Assembly: GCA_001692895.1 (NCBI GenBank) | Contig: KV748241.1 | Span: forward strand, 496,001-560,000 | Source: Cenococcum geophilum 1.58 | Taxonomy: Eukaryota > Ascomycota > Dothideomycetes > Gloniales > Gloniaceae | DNA: 64,000 nucleotides | Reading direction: 5' to 3' | Part shown: one piece after another, positions 1 through 12,278 of the stretch | Position numbering within the stretch: position 1 is the stretch's first letter | Layout: each line of letters opens with the position of its first letter | Made by a program: the position numbers and the translations under genes | Notes under the pieces: model-generated | Databases searched by the model: none | What the model saw: the letters and a program-made list of their open reading frames with translations, nothing else | Told to the model about the DNA's origin: nothing

Positions 1-206
1 TCCGCTTGATTTTTGTACAATGTATTAGACAGTTTTATTAACTCTTCTTTCGACATGCGACGGACTGGTGTCAGGGGAGCATCTGATGCCTTACTATATA
101 TTAATGTTAGTTGTAGAAGTATATATTGTTTTACACTTCGTAAAACGACCCACCTATACCCAGACTGCGCATTACTACTCACTGGGTTGGTAGGTTGTTG
201 GGGTAG

Positions 207-1774
207 TTAAGCTAATGATGTTAACACGTACTGTCTGTTGGCTTTATGTTTGGCTCTTCCCCGATTAATTATTTTTAGCTCTCCATCTCCCAGTATGCGG
301 TTTATTCGAGTCGCATCTAGTGTTAATCCAGGCACCAAAAACTCGCCTTGCTTTGGGTTGCGTTTGAGGTGGGTGCTACCACGCCAGTGTCTATAGGCGT
401 TGAATGTTTCGACCCATCTCTTTGATATTTGTAGTACAAGTGGGTGTGGACGTGGTGTTAGGGTAGTGTGCTGGACTTTCATGGACACGTATTCGTGTGG
501 CTGCCAGCTTAAAGGCTTGCCTGTTTCTTTGAAGGTGAAGATAGCCGACGGAGTGAGACGTTCTGGTTGTTTGTGATTGGAGTTAGGAGACGGCATAGGG
601 TTGTGTCTGTAGGGAACTGTGATTGCTGGGTCCTCGCCGGCTGGTGAGCGCAAATGTACATGTAGAATATAGCCATTTTTGTCCGTGTACTCTTCGTATT
701 TTTTAATGGGTTCAACGAAGGGTTCAACAAGCTTGGCTGTACCGTCCCTCCAAGGCAACGCTTCCATGGTCATATAGCAGTTGTTCATGAATTTGTTCTC
801 TAGATCCTGCGCGATGGTGATCATGTTCGCCGGGCTACAGCAGCGGCTTCCAAAGCACAGCTTGTAGATCTCACGAGAGACCTCTTGAGGTTCCATTAGT
901 GAAAGGACCAACAAAAAAGGAACCGAGAACGATCCAAGATTGGTTACGCGGTATGGAAGTATATGGGCGACCGTAGTGCCACCAGCCGTTTCAGTGGTTA
1001 GCTGGCATCGTCCTTGATCGCGTGCATATGTAGGTGCTGCCGATGGGATAAGCAGCGTAGGCATTCGGGCGGCGCGAAGGTCATTGAGGTCCTTGTCAAT
1101 ACCTTGGAAAGGGTTAATGGTGTTGTTGGGGTTAAGAGAGCGCTTTCGAAGCAGCCCTGGGATCTTGCGATCAACCAGCTTCATTACCCCTAGAAAATCA
1201 TCGGCCCATTTCATGCAGTCTGAATGCGAGTACATGCGGTCGTCGCTTACTGTTGCTAGTCCATAGGCACAAAGTGCCATCTCCATTATCCGGACAACAG
1301 CAAGACACTGTTTCGGTGAATTTACTTCAACCAGTGTGTTAAGAATCTTGATCGCATGATCGACGTCATGCATTCCTTCTAACACGGTTGTAAGAACGGC
1401 TTCCTCTTTGCCACCGTCCTCCAACCAAGCCAATTTGCCTATAGAAAAAACTTCCTTTAGTTGGTCTCTTGCAATATTCCATTTATCCAACAACGGCCGA
1501 TAGTCCTGTTGCATTTTTCTGTATTTCTCCTTGAGGTCTTTAGGGACCAGATCGTCTCTAAGGGCTCGGCGGGCATCGCTAACACGGTCTTCCATCTCCC
1601 GGATGGACGGTGGGAGGAATACTGGGCCTGGCCGTTTTGGGACATATACAAATGGGTTCCCTTTTTCAACACTAATAATATACTAGTTAGAACAATAGAC
1701 TGCCATGGGGTAGAGATGCTATACCATTTCTGTTCCACTTTCAGCTCCGACACTGTTAATTCATCCTTGGCCAT
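207..1774 (-). CDS. HNH endonuclease-like protein (HNH_2 family), two exons
   Basis: Seen: exon 1 is 1774-1725, intron 1724-1672, exon 2 1671-207. Splicing gives 504 residues. ATG at 1774 is chosen because the intron (GTATAG donor, CTAAC branch site, TTATTAG acceptor, 53 bp) removes an in-frame TAG and joins the phase exactly; the alternative ATG at 1595 would lose 42 residues. Residues about 43-80 are charged and helical. The HNH core is at about 234-309: RDQGRCQLT, then AHILPYRV (His253), then NMITIAQDLENKF (Asn299). Known: fungal HNH_2 proteins use a C/H...AHI.P...N...H/F layout to bind a metal and cut DNA; their biological role is mostly unknown. Odd: the last His position appears to be Glu (about 308), so catalysis may be altered. 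Codon use is GC-balanced and there are no RIP stops, unlike everything downstream. Neighbours on the 5' side are transposons. The family call is from motif reading, not a search. Confidence 0.8.
1672..1724 (-). other. Spliceosomal intron of the HNH gene
   Basis: On the minus strand the 53-bp segment begins GTATAG, has CTAAC 15-19 bases before its end, and ends TTATTAG. Removing it joins TG to T (a Cys codon) and continues in frame with the downstream ORF. Without removal the frame meets TAG. Size and branch site fit filamentous ascomycete introns; the donor is slightly off the usual GTAAGT/GTATGT. Confidence 0.75.
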
Positions 1775-1796
1775 GTCTGTGAATATCCAAACATTC

Positions 1797-1929
1797 ATTG
1801 ACCCGAGGTACGAGTGGTCTATATTTTCGGGTCCTAGATTTCAAACTTTGCCGAGCCAGGTCCTAATTGGTTAAAGAAAAAACTTGCGCGCGGTAAGTTA
1901 TGGCAGAATCCACGTGACGAACATCAAAA
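1797..1929 (-). promoter_or_regulatory. HNH-gene upstream block, also found inverted at 44538
   Basis: This block lies directly upstream of the HNH start codon. On the minus strand it carries CACGTG (1916-1911, a bHLH-type E-box), a run of GCGCGC, an ATTGG/CCAAT box (1870-1866), and a segment reading CACTCGTACCTCGGGTCAAT close to the ATG. Nearly the same sequence recurs on the plus strand at 44538-44692. The CCAAT and E-box motifs and the position suggest promoter plus 5' UTR. The transcription start is not determinable. Confidence 0.6.
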
Positions 1930-2108
1930 TATTATAAATATCAAAATATCCTAGTATTGCGCCTTCCTTTTTATTAATACCTCTATTAATACCACTATAT
2001 ACATGGCAGATCCTGCTGTAATTAAGTATAGCAAGTGCTATATCCGTAGGCCCTACCTTAACTTTGTCAAAGACGGCCCTTAAAGAAGCTTTTAAAGCTA
2101 TGCCAGTT

Positions 2109-3164
2109 AGAAGCTTCGGCCACCGCGTGCACGCAGCCACCGTATGCACGGTCCTTCCCTACCAAAATATACCTTTTTATACCACGTATAACTTAATAAC
2201 CCTTTAATAGAATTTTATAAAAATTTAAATTTAGCTTATTAAATACTAAAACTATAATCTTATAATCTTATAATAAAAAAATATATAAAATATTAATACT
2301 AAAATTAAAGTTAAAAAAGTACTATTTTAATATAAATTAAAATTACTAATATTAATATTAATAAACTTATAATATAACTATATAATATTTTTTTATATAA
2401 TTAGTATATAAATAAGTTTTTTTAGCGTTTATTAGCGTTATTAACTATATTTTTTTAAATAAACTATACTAATGTTTAATAAAATTTAAAAACTTATATT
2501 TAAAATTAAAATAAAGCTATAATATACTTTAATATAGCTATAGTAAGTTATAAAAAATATAATTTAGTTTATAATTATATAATTTATAATTTAGTTTATA
2601 ATTATATAATTTATAATTTATTTATATTTATATTTAATTTAGTAATAAAAATTTTAACTTTTATTATATATTATATAATTATAAACTAAATTATATTTTT
2701 TATAACTTACTATAGCTATATTAAAGTATATTAAAATATAATATTATAATATTATAGCTTTATTTTAATTTTAAATATAAGTTTTTAAATTTTATTAAAC
2801 ATTAGTATAGTTTATTTAAAAAATATAGTTAATAACGCTAATAAACGCTAAAAAAACTTATTTATATACTAATTATATAAAAAAATATTATATAGTTATA
2901 TTATAAGTTTATTAATATTAATATTAGTAATTTTAATTTATATTAAAATAGTACTTTTTTAACTTTAATTTTAGTATTAATATTTTATATATTTTTTTAT
3001 TATAAGATTATAAGATTATAGTTTTAGTATTTAATAAGCTAAATTTAAATTTTTATAAAATTCTATTAAAGGGTTATTAAGTTATACGTGGTATAAAAAG
3101 GTATATTTTGGTGGGGAAGGACCGTGCATACGGTGGCTGCGTGTACGCGGTGGCCGAAGCTTCT
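2109..3164. mobile_element. MULE-like foldback element with about 480-bp terminal inverted repeats
   Basis: The left arm (2109 to about 2583) and right arm (about 2672-3164) are near-perfect inverted copies starting AGAAGCTTCGGCCACCGCG. They enclose a roughly 90-bp AT-rich loop with a duplicated ATAATTTAGTTTATAATTAT unit. The 9-bp flanks ATGCCAGTT (2100-2108) and ATGTCGGTT (3165-3173) differ only by transitions, as expected of a target duplication ATGCCGGTT hit by RIP. Long TIRs plus a 9-bp duplication are typical of Mutator-like elements. No coding capacity. The outer 60 bp of each arm stay GC-rich while the inner arms are almost pure A/T. Confidence 0.75.
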
Positions 3165-3229
3165 ATGTCGGTTAAAGGCGCGTCTTCCCTATATACTACT
3201 TCTACTTCTACTTACTTTTCTAGGCCTCC

Positions 3230-5928
3230 AAATATGATTTAAATAAGCGGAAAGCTCTTGTAGAGTTAGGTTCTACTACTAAGAATCGTCCTATAAGGCG
3301 CTAGCGAACTGCTCTACCTAAAAATGATACTAAGAATGCCTTCCTACCTCGCGGCCAGAATAGCCAAGATACCCCTGAAATAGCTTAACGGCGGAAGATA
3401 ATTAGGGCAATACAATAGGAGCACCGCGTCCTTAATTGGCGGGGTCAAGCTTACTTACTTACTCCTCCGCTATATACCACAGATAAAGCTCTAAATGGCC
3501 TAAATACGTCCTTACTAGAACTAGCTCCTATACCTACTCTACTACTAATACCTACTCCAACTACGGCCACACCACTACTCGTTTCGGCTGTTAATTAGGA
3601 GCAAATTAAGAAGTTTAGGAGTATACTATAGGCTAAATATATAGAGACGTGTAGTTGTTATAAGGAGTGGTAGTTCTAAATAGGCCTAGCTACGGAAGGT
3701 AATAATATAGGTATATATAAAGCCTATATTAAGGACGCCAATAGTCTTAAGGATTAAACCCTCTCTTTTTTATTTGGTGAAAGTAACGGGCTTAATCCGG
3801 GGCCTATTCCTAGCTTCCTGCCTATACTTACTGCGGTAGAGGAGCTTCTAATTGCGCGCGCATACGTTTATCTACAAGTCGTGCGTATACGCGGCCAGTA
3901 ATATCGCTATACTAGCTACGTTTACTGCTTTAGCTAGAATATACTAAAGACTTAGAGGTAGCTACTACGGCTACCTACTAAACTCAATATACTGGTTGTA
4001 AGGCCTACGGTAATAGAGGGTGGCGAATACCTAAGTCGGTGGTTTACTAAATAGTATACCATAAAGCGCTCTACTATATTACTATAGCTTTACTTTCTAA
4101 AGGTTAATTATCCTAATTATTGCGACGTTAAAATATGCAGCACTTAGCTTACTAGCTTACCCGAGAATAGCTCTATATTAGATTAGCTACCTTATATTAA
4201 TAAGCTAGAGTCTAATTTTAGTGGCCTAACAGCTTACCCTACTGCTCCTATATAATGTCCTTTTGCTATTAATCCTTTGCCTACTAAGCTTAGCAGTAAT
4301 ATACTAGACGGCGAATTTAATAATAATGTACTAGATACTTTAGTTCCTAATCTAGTACCTAACCTTAATAAATTAGAGCTTTTGGGTTGTAAGGTTTAAT
4401 ACTAATAAGACCTATAAGCGGGCCTAGAGGTTCCTACTGTGTAATAAACACCTCTCTCTAAGTAATTAGCTAGTTTTATTATACGCGGCGCCTTTCCTAC
4501 TCTATTTCCTTATAGTAAAGCCAACTTTAATATACTATAAAGCTATATAGTTACCCTAGCTACATACGCTAAGCATATACTTAAGTATTAGGACAGTTAG
4601 TTTAGCCGCTACCCCTTATTTCGCTATTACGTGTTTAATTAGATTATAAGAGAGCAAGCCCTTAACGCTACCCGCTTCCTTTACGGCTAATTAAATAAAA
4701 ATAGTCTATTTTTAGATAAGCTTAGTAATCTTATAAATAGCAATAGGGCTAAGCAGTTGCTAAATAAGATTATACGGTATATATAGAACCTTAAGGGCAC
4801 TAGACCTTACTAGAGGCAGAAGAGAAATAAGCTTATAGCTTATACTAAAAATATTAAAAGCGGGTCTCTATTCTTTACACTTAGCGCTATTAATCTATAT
4901 TAGTATAATCTACACTCTTATATACCTCTATTTAATAAATATAAGGCTACTAATAAGGCTTAGCGCTACCGGATTGCTTCTTAAAATCTTAACAATAATC
5001 TATATATTGCTGCTTACTGGCTACATTATCAATTCAATCTGTTTAGGAAGTACGTGCTTATAAGTCTATTTAATAGCACTGACTTTTAGTTCTAATATAA
5101 GTGGTAGGTATAAGGTAGCGGCTATATATATAGCTTCTTATAGAGTTTAACAGCCCTAAGGCTAGATCCGTCAGCTATTAAATTAAGGGCGGCTTTTGCT
5201 AAGTACTGGGCTACTTTTATATCCGTAATAAATCCTAATTAATCTAGGCCTCCTAATCTTTAATATCCTTCTACTCTTAGCTATAAAGAATAGTTTAATA
5301 CTAGTAAGCTTCTTACTACTTACCTTAATCGATTTTAATAGCACCGTAATTACACCAAATCTTACTGCTTAAGATTAAAGAAAGGCTCTACTAGAGTAAA
5401 GGAGTGCCGCTTTTATTTTCTACACTCTCTCTATAATAAGGCTACTATATTAAAGGATTAAAATCCGCATTACTAGACGTTTTATCCGCAGCGTAATAAT
5501 AAGCTTCTTAATGGTTATAATACAGCTATAATATTAGCGTAGATGGTAAATATTAATATGTTACCCGCTATAAGCGTATTAATAACAGTTAACTATATAG
5601 GCAAATATTGCAGTAAGGAAAAGAAGAAGTCAACTTCCTACTAAAAGCTACTTTAATTAGTATAGCCGCACGCCAATAGCCTTTATACCTTTAGTTTGGT
5701 AGTGGCTGGGTTTATAAATAAGCTTATTACTAAACGCGATTAGTTAGCGTAGAAGGTATACTATCTGCTTTTTAATATTTCCCTTTATAAAGGCTCTAGG
5801 AATATAGTAACTTTAAACTACTATTAGGAGGACGATTGAAGCGCTATATATAAGCTTAAGGATAGGCAACTAAGAGGGTATAGGTTATCTAACTATGAGA
5901 AATATAAGCGCTGCCTAGATAGGGTAGA
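3230..5928 (+). pseudogene. Helitron transposase, N-terminal part (DUF6570-like and Rep domains)
   Basis: Readable plus-strand frames with many TAA/TAG stops. Near 3585-3690 a Cys/Lys-rich segment precedes a stretch reading GLNPGPIPSFLPILTAVEEL (about 3790-3850), typical of the DUF6570 domain found with fungal Helitrons. At about 5113-5141 the Rep HUH motif reads GSGYIYSFL: both His codons now encode Tyr (CAT to TAT), a RIP-type loss of the metal-binding site. At about 5540-5640 the frame resembles the end of the Rep domain, including YIGKYCSKEKKKS with the two spaced Tyr residues. Reading continues into residues preceding the helicase and stops at the Gypsy-1 target duplication (GTAGA, 5924-5928). 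Not functional. Confidence 0.75.
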
Positions 5929-6121
5929 TGTCACGGAACGTGGGCAGTAGCTATAGAGCGTATGTATTCGAGGAGTTTACAAGATGTTACGCGATCGATC
6001 GTAAGGGTCGAGGGCGTAAGGAGGTGATATACCTACGCGTAGCTGACATAAGCTATACGCGAGGTGTACGCAAGAGTATGGGGCTCTCCTATGGAGGCCC
6101 CTATGGTAGGGTTCTATAATA
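5929..6121 (-). repeat. Gypsy-1 3' LTR
   Basis: 193 bp, TGTCACGG...CTATAATA on the plus strand. It matches 12081-12273 and the 192-bp LTRs of Gypsy-3, and contains the conserved block ACGCGATCGATCGTAAGGGT. A short ORF across it is incidental and recurs in each copy because the LTR sequence is the same. Confidence 0.9.
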
Positions 6122-6419
6122 CTACCCCCCCTCCTATAGAGGCGGAGCTCCGGCGACGCTGTGGTTACTATATATATATAGAAGGGATACTTAAGGTATA
6201 GAAAAGAAGAAAAGGGGGGTATTACTAAAGGTTTGAAACAACGTTATGTAATAAGGCTTAGCAACTAAGAATCCGACCAATTAGATAACTTTAACCACTA
6301 ATTAAAGTTCCTAGATATCTTAATAATATTCTGGTTACGTAATCGCACTTTGCCGCAATCTAATAGTAATTTGCCCTTACGTAGTAATATATAACGGTTT
6401 AACTCTATAAGGGCTCCTA

Positions 6420-9400
6420 TAGAGGATTAGGTATAAAATCTCTGCTTAAGCCTAGTTTCTATAGGTTCGCGTGGTAAAAGTCGCTAATTAGATCCTTTGC
6501 ATTTTCGAAGTCTTCCTATAGTTGCCATTCTGGCTAATCTATATTAAATCCTATATATATAGCTTTGTAGTAAAGCCGTTGTCCTCTGCCTTTGCTAAAG
6601 TATTTAGAGTTAATAATTCGTTTAACGGTCTACTCCTTGTGGTTCTTATCTTCGTTCTTATCTTAAATTAGTATTAGTAGGGGTTTAGGCTATATCTGCC
6701 CCGGTAAGGGGTTAGGCTAATAGAGGTATAGTAGCCATAGGTGAAATACAGGCTATATCCCGCGGGTGGCTAGGGCAGGTGGGAGTTCTAGCTTATATGC
6801 GGCTTCCCTATTAATGACTTATTTAATTAGATAGGGGCTAAGGTTCTTATAATTAAGTGACTTTATAGGCCTCTGCGTAGAGATATTATGTATATCTAGC
6901 TATACCTAGTCGCCAACATATATCTCCGGTGGTGGCGTTCTATAGTAGTTAGCGAAGTAGGCCTGCTTTACTTAAGCCTAGGCCATTTCTCCCTTATAGT
7001 AGTTAAGTAGATTTTTTATACGGTCTGCATGCTGGTCGGCGAGTAGCATCTTAAGGTATTTTCTATATAGCAGTTTCTTATTAATAGGTTCTGGTGGCTC
7101 TATACCAGATTAGGGGTAATAACCCTTATTCGCGAAGAACGGGGTAAGTTCTATAGTAGTTAAGACGTAGTTATTCGCTACGAATTTACCTAGTAGGAGG
7201 TAATCTACCTAGTTATCTTAACTATAGGCGACTACCTGTCGTAGGTACGCTTTTATACTGGCATTAGCGTTTTCCGGTTGCCTAATAGTTTTATAGTAAA
7301 AGGATATAGACATCTTAATGGAGATGCTAAGGCGTTAGCAGATTCGTTTCTATATATTAGAGTTAAATTATATACCTTAGTTAGACGTAATCGAGTTAGG
7401 TAGCCTATGTAGTTAATAGACTTTATAGAGGAAGGCGTTAGTAACATCACTAACGGCTACGCCTTTGGTTAGGACGTAGTGGCGCTCTTTTATAAGTCGG
7501 CATATTATTATAAGGATGTTCTTATAGGTACGGCCGTGTTGTTTATAGGGTAGTAGGTTAATAACGAAATCTATAGCGATATCTGCCTATTGTTATATAG
7601 GTACTAGTAGAGGGTACAGTAGTCCTTAGTACTTTGTATTAAAGGCCTTAGCGTACTTATAACCGTAGTAGGCGCCTATAAAGCGTTTAACTAAATCTAT
7701 TATTTTTAGCTAGAAGTAGTATCGGCTAAGAAGCTTGTAGGTTCCTCCTTTACCTAGATAGCCGCTTAATTGGAAGTCGTAGGCCATTTAGATTAGTTGC
7801 TGTTATAGATTTTCTAAGTTAGGGATAAATAGGTAACCTCTATAATAGAGCCTATTCTCTTTTACTTCTAAGGCTGCTATATTAATCTAGCCTAAGCTTT
7901 AGAGGTTAGTGGGTAGCGTATGGGCGCCAGCGGTCTTTGCGGCAATAAGTTAATACAGTAATAGGTTAATAGAGGTGTTATATACTATATTAATAAGCTT
8001 GTTGATTTTAGGAGGTAACTTTAGTTCTGTAGTATAAAGCTAAGGTATAGTTAGCTCTATTATAGGTAGTATGCCTAGGGCCAAATTTCGTGCTTTTAGG
8101 ATTGTCTGTTGTTGGAACTAATTATAGGGGTTATCTTTAGACTAAGGAAGGTCTTACAAGCGGCGTATTAGGCTATTAAGCTTAGTACCTTATACTCCTA
8201 GTCTATATACAATTTTGAAGTTAAAACTAGAGAGGAACTCGTTCTAACGTACTTGGCGTTAGTTTAGCTACTTTGTGGTTATAAAGTACTTAAGGTTGTA
8301 ATGGTCCGTGAGGACTTTAGTTAGCTAGTTAGGCTCTACTAAGGAGAGTTCTGGTTAGAATTCTTTAAACGCTTATATAATTATAAGGAGTTCTTTATTA
8401 TAGATCTTATAGTTACACTCTTATAGTATAAGCTTAGATAAGTAGAATGCGACTAGGTAAAGGAAACCGTTATCACCTATCTAGGAAAGGATGCCTACGT
8501 TAACGTAGTCTAAGGAGTCGGTTTTAAGATAGAGTTATTATCCTAGTATAAAGTAGGCTAGGATAGGTGCTTTGGTAAAGGCATTTTTAAGGTTTTAGAA
8601 CGCCTTCTCGCATTTAAACGTCTAGGTAAAGCGTAGGTGTGTTTTTCTTCCTTTTATAAAAAGGCCCTTTGTTCGTATTATTACTATAAGTAGTGCTACT
8701 ACGCCTAAGAAGTTGTATATAAATTTCCGATAGAAGTTAGCAAAACTAAGGAAGGCTTATACGTCCTTAATGTAGTTAGGGGCTTGCTATTTAGTAATTA
8801 TGCGTACCTTCTTAGGGTCTATACGGACACCCTTAGTGGTAATAATTAGTTTAAGGTATTTTACTTCTGTGACTAAGAATTTATATTTCTTTAAGTCAAT
8901 GTGAAGTCCTATATCCTTAAGGCGCTGTAGGACCTTTTAAACGTGTTCGGTATGCTTAGAAGGGTTATTACTATAAATAAGTATATCGTCTAGGTACGCG
9001 GAGTAGAAGTCATTAAGGTAGTCCCGTAAGGCGTTATTAATATAGCTTTAGAAGGTGCCTAGGCCGTTATATACGCCAAAGGGCATAACGGTATATTTAA
9101 ATTGGCTAAAGCGCGATATAAATGCGGTTTTCCATTTATTACCTTCCTATATTTAAAGATAGTTAAAGGCGGCGATGATATTAAGCTTAGTATAGATTTT
9201 AGCTTGGCTAAGCCGCTTAAGGGTCTCCTGTATAAGCGGTACTGGGTATTAGTTTTTAATTATAATAGTGTTAAGTCCTTTATAGTTAACGCAGAATTAA
9301 ATACCTCCTTTTAGCTTCTTAGCGAGAAGGATAGGGGCGGCTGCTAGTAATATGCTGGGATAAATAAACCCTTTATTAAGATGCTCGTCAATATACTTTC

Positions 9401-12000
9401 TTATAACTAAAAGTTTGTCTTTTAATATTAGGTAGGGTCTCTTATAAGGTAGCGTTTTTCCTTGTTTAATGTTAATGGTATAGTTATTAGGTTAATATAG
9501 GGGGAGTATATCTGCGCCCTTTTGTAAGCATATATTAATAAAGTTATAGTACCTCTTAGGGAGGAGCTTGCGGAGTTCTTTGTTAGTAAGTCTTTTTTTA
9601 AGTTTTATAAACTTCTTAAAGTCTAAAGGTGAAAGTCTGTGGAGTTCTATAGGGGCGTTGTCTTCTAAAAGGTTAACTATATCTATTCTATTACTGTAGA
9701 GGACGTAGTCCTATTCTTTATTAAACTTATATAGTTATAATTAGGAAGCTGCAGTAACGGTCTAGCCTTTCCTATATACTATACGGTAGAAGGCCGCGGT
9801 ACTTATATAGTGGCAGTTGGTTATAGGTGGGGTAATAAGGGGTTTCTTAGGTTAATATCCTAGTAAGTAAATAAAGGCGGCTAGGCCATGTCCTAGGCAA
9901 GTCTCTCTATAGTATTTAGAGTTAAAGGTTACTTCTTTCTTTTCCTAGTTAATAGTGGGGTTATATTATTTAAGCTAGCTTATTCTAAGGATAATAGGGT
10001 AGTTGGTAAGTAGTATAATATAGGCCTAAAGCTCTTCCTAGTGCCCGTTTATATTTAAGTAGAGTTGTGCTATATAGGTAATCTTCTATGCGGTACAACT
10101 ACTGTTAGCGAGTTATAGGGCGCGGGCTTTAGTAAGGGGTAAGGTAGGTAGGTTATAAGTACGTATAAATTAGGTATTTATAAATTAGTTAGTAGCTTCG
10201 CAGTCAATTATAGAACGGCTTTTATATTATTTTGTAGCAGTAGTTCCTATTATAGGTAAAACTATCTATTTCTATCTATTTATTTTTACTAAGTTATCTA
10301 TTAAGCAGGCTGATATATAGATCCCTCTATTATTAGGGCGTCCCAACCCACGACTTAGGGCTAGGACTTAGTGTTTTCTATTTCCGTATCCGATTCTACT
10401 ACTATTGCTATATTTTCGTCTTATATAGTAGTGGCGCATAGCAACGTATTTAGTGTTTGGGGCATTAGGTTAGGTATTAGGCGGCAGGTACTAAACCTAG
10501 CTATTAGGTAGTTTAGGTTATCGCAATAATAGCCTTCTTAACGGCATCTATAGCAGCGTCCTAATTTCCGGAGTAGCTTGCGCTCTCTATCTAGGAGTTT
10601 TTACGGAAAGGTTGGTATAAAGAGGTTAATGTTAGCTCTAGTAGCACCTAAGGTAGTAGGCGTCAGTGGCTTAGTATATATAGGTTTAGTAGGCCTAGAG
10701 GGCTTCTATAGAGAGGTCTTTAAGCAAGGGTTAGTAGTGGTAATCTAATTTAGTTATTATTTAATCTTTTATAGGGCTGCTACCATTTTATAAACATCGT
10801 TGTAGTTATAGCTAGTGGCTGCGTAACTAAGGCGATAAGTAACTTTTTTAAGGAGATCCTCCTGGTCTTTAGTATTATCTTAGGTAAGGGCTCTAGTATA
10901 TTCCTAGAATTTAATATAGAACTTATTAAATAATTCGGTAGGGCTTATCTTTAAGGCATATAGTTTAGCTTAGTTGGTGGCTAGTAGGTTATAGTCGCGG
11001 TATATTAGGTTAAGATCGTTAAGGACTTCTTAGTAAGACTACTACTTTTAGGGGCTACTAGTCTCCTATTAGGCGAAGAGTCTGTTAAATAGTATACCCT
11101 TTATTCGCCCGATAATATAGCCAATCTTAGTATCTTCCGTAGAAAAAAGGTAGGCGTTCTAAGTTAGTTTCTTACGGATTTATATCTTCTAATAGCTATA
11201 TTTCTTGCGATCTCCTTAAAAGACTAGGGGATTAGAGTAGCATGCATTAAATCCTATAGTGGCAGTTTAGGTCCAATTATTGTGGCTTTTATTATCGCTA
11301 CTTTAGTAGGGGTTTCTACTAGGTAAAGCTGCTTAGCGCTAACCCTCCATTAAGCATTAAGTAGGTAAAGTTGCCAGGGGCGTAGAGACTTAGGTGGCGT
11401 TATATATAGTAAAGAGGTATCTAGTATTATTATAAATGTGCTTATTAAGCTAAGATTATAGGTATTTAATTATACCTTCTTTTTTAGTAACTGTAGCAAT
11501 TAGTGTAATCTTATTCTTCTTTAACTATTAAATATCGCGTTTAGACACGCGGAGGTCGTCTTTAGTTTCTTAACGTATGTTATTAGCGAGCGCCTTACAA
11601 GCTTATAGGTCTTGGATGATATTGCGATCTTAGGTAGTACGCATCTTAGCTTATATAAGCTTTAGGTAGTAGTTCTATAGAAGGCGGTAGTATTTATTAG
11701 GGTTTTATACTACTATTTTTGCAAACGTCTTAGCGTCTTATATTTCAATTTTAATAGGTAGTAGCCCTTCTATTTGCTTGTCCGTAGTTATATAGTTAAT
11801 AAAAGATAAGACATTATTAGTGTCTATTTCCTTAGGGGTTAGGGCTAATAAATCGAATTCTCCTAGGATTAATTGGCGTTGTAGGTTAAGTATAGGTATT
11901 GGATTGTTCTTTGGGTTTAATATAGTAGCTAGTAAGGAATATTATCTTACTATTATAGGTTCCTTAGAAGTATAAAGTAAGGTAATTTATAAACGCGCTG
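6420..12000 (-). pseudogene. Gypsy-1 gag-pol polyprotein (chromovirus type), many stops
   Basis: Read on the minus strand from about 12000 downward. Gag spans about 12000-10480, with a degraded CCHC knuckle near 10560-10520. The protease lies near 10260-10080, where the D-S/C-G-A motif reads IDCEAT. RT spans about 9250-8200, with VMPFGVYN near 9090-9065 and the catalytic YLDDI at 8996-8982 still intact. RNase H follows, then integrase (about 7950-6700) and a C-terminal chromodomain (about 6660-6440) containing FSKGRGQRLYYKA and PEW. Domain order PR-RT-RH-IN-chromodomain identifies a Gypsy chromovirus. It carries dozens of TAA/TAG codons and is dead. The chromodomain in live relatives targets methylated H3K9 chromatin, consistent with insertion into other repeats. 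Confidence 0.85.
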
Positions 12001-12080
12001 CTTTTAGCAGCGCCTGCAGTATTATAGAGACGTAGAATTGGTTATAGGCTAAGCGTTAGTGGTAAAAAGGCGTAACGTAA

Positions 12081-12273
12081 TGTTATGGAACGTAGGCAGT
12101 GGCTACAGAGCGTATGTATTCGAGGAGTCTACAAGACGTTACGCGATCGATCGTAAGGGTCAAGGGCGTAAGGAGGTAATATACCTACGCGTAGCTGATA
12201 TAAGCTGTACGCGAGGTGTATGCGAGAGCACGGGGCTCTCCTATGGAGGCCCCTGCGGTGGGGTTCCGTAACA
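12081..12273 (-). repeat. Gypsy-1 5' LTR
   Basis: 193 bp, TGTTATGG...TCCGTAACA on the plus strand. It matches 5929-6121 apart from transitions and is followed by target duplication GTAGA. Confidence 0.9.
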
Positions 12274-12278
12274 GTAGA

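Larger units (their letters stand above)
5929..12273 (-). mobile_element. Gypsy-1: chromodomain Gypsy LTR retrotransposon, RIP-degraded
   Basis: Flanked by 193-bp LTRs and a perfect 5-bp target duplication, GTAGA (5924-5928 and 12274-12278). The polyprotein runs on the minus strand, so the 5' LTR is the one at 12081-12273. A C-rich tract next to the other LTR (about 6122-6138) is the polypurine tract on the minus strand. Same family as Gypsy-3, with nearly identical LTRs and inner sequence over about 6.3 kb. It interrupts the Helitron ORF. Confidence 0.9.

Noticed and set aside
1461-1874. 137-codon plus-strand ORF opposite the HNH 5' end
   Set aside because: Antisense shadow of the HNH exon and its promoter-like block; no recognisable motif.
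1898-2149. 83-codon minus-strand ORF upstream of the HNH gene
   Set aside because: It crosses the MULE boundary at 2109, so it is a chimera of flank and transposon end. A protein-like stretch in 1930-2099 was noted but not identified.
5928-6119. Small ORFs in the Gypsy-1/3 LTRs (also 12059-12271 and 32400-32648)
   Set aside because: They recur only because the LTR recurs, and their start context differs between copies.
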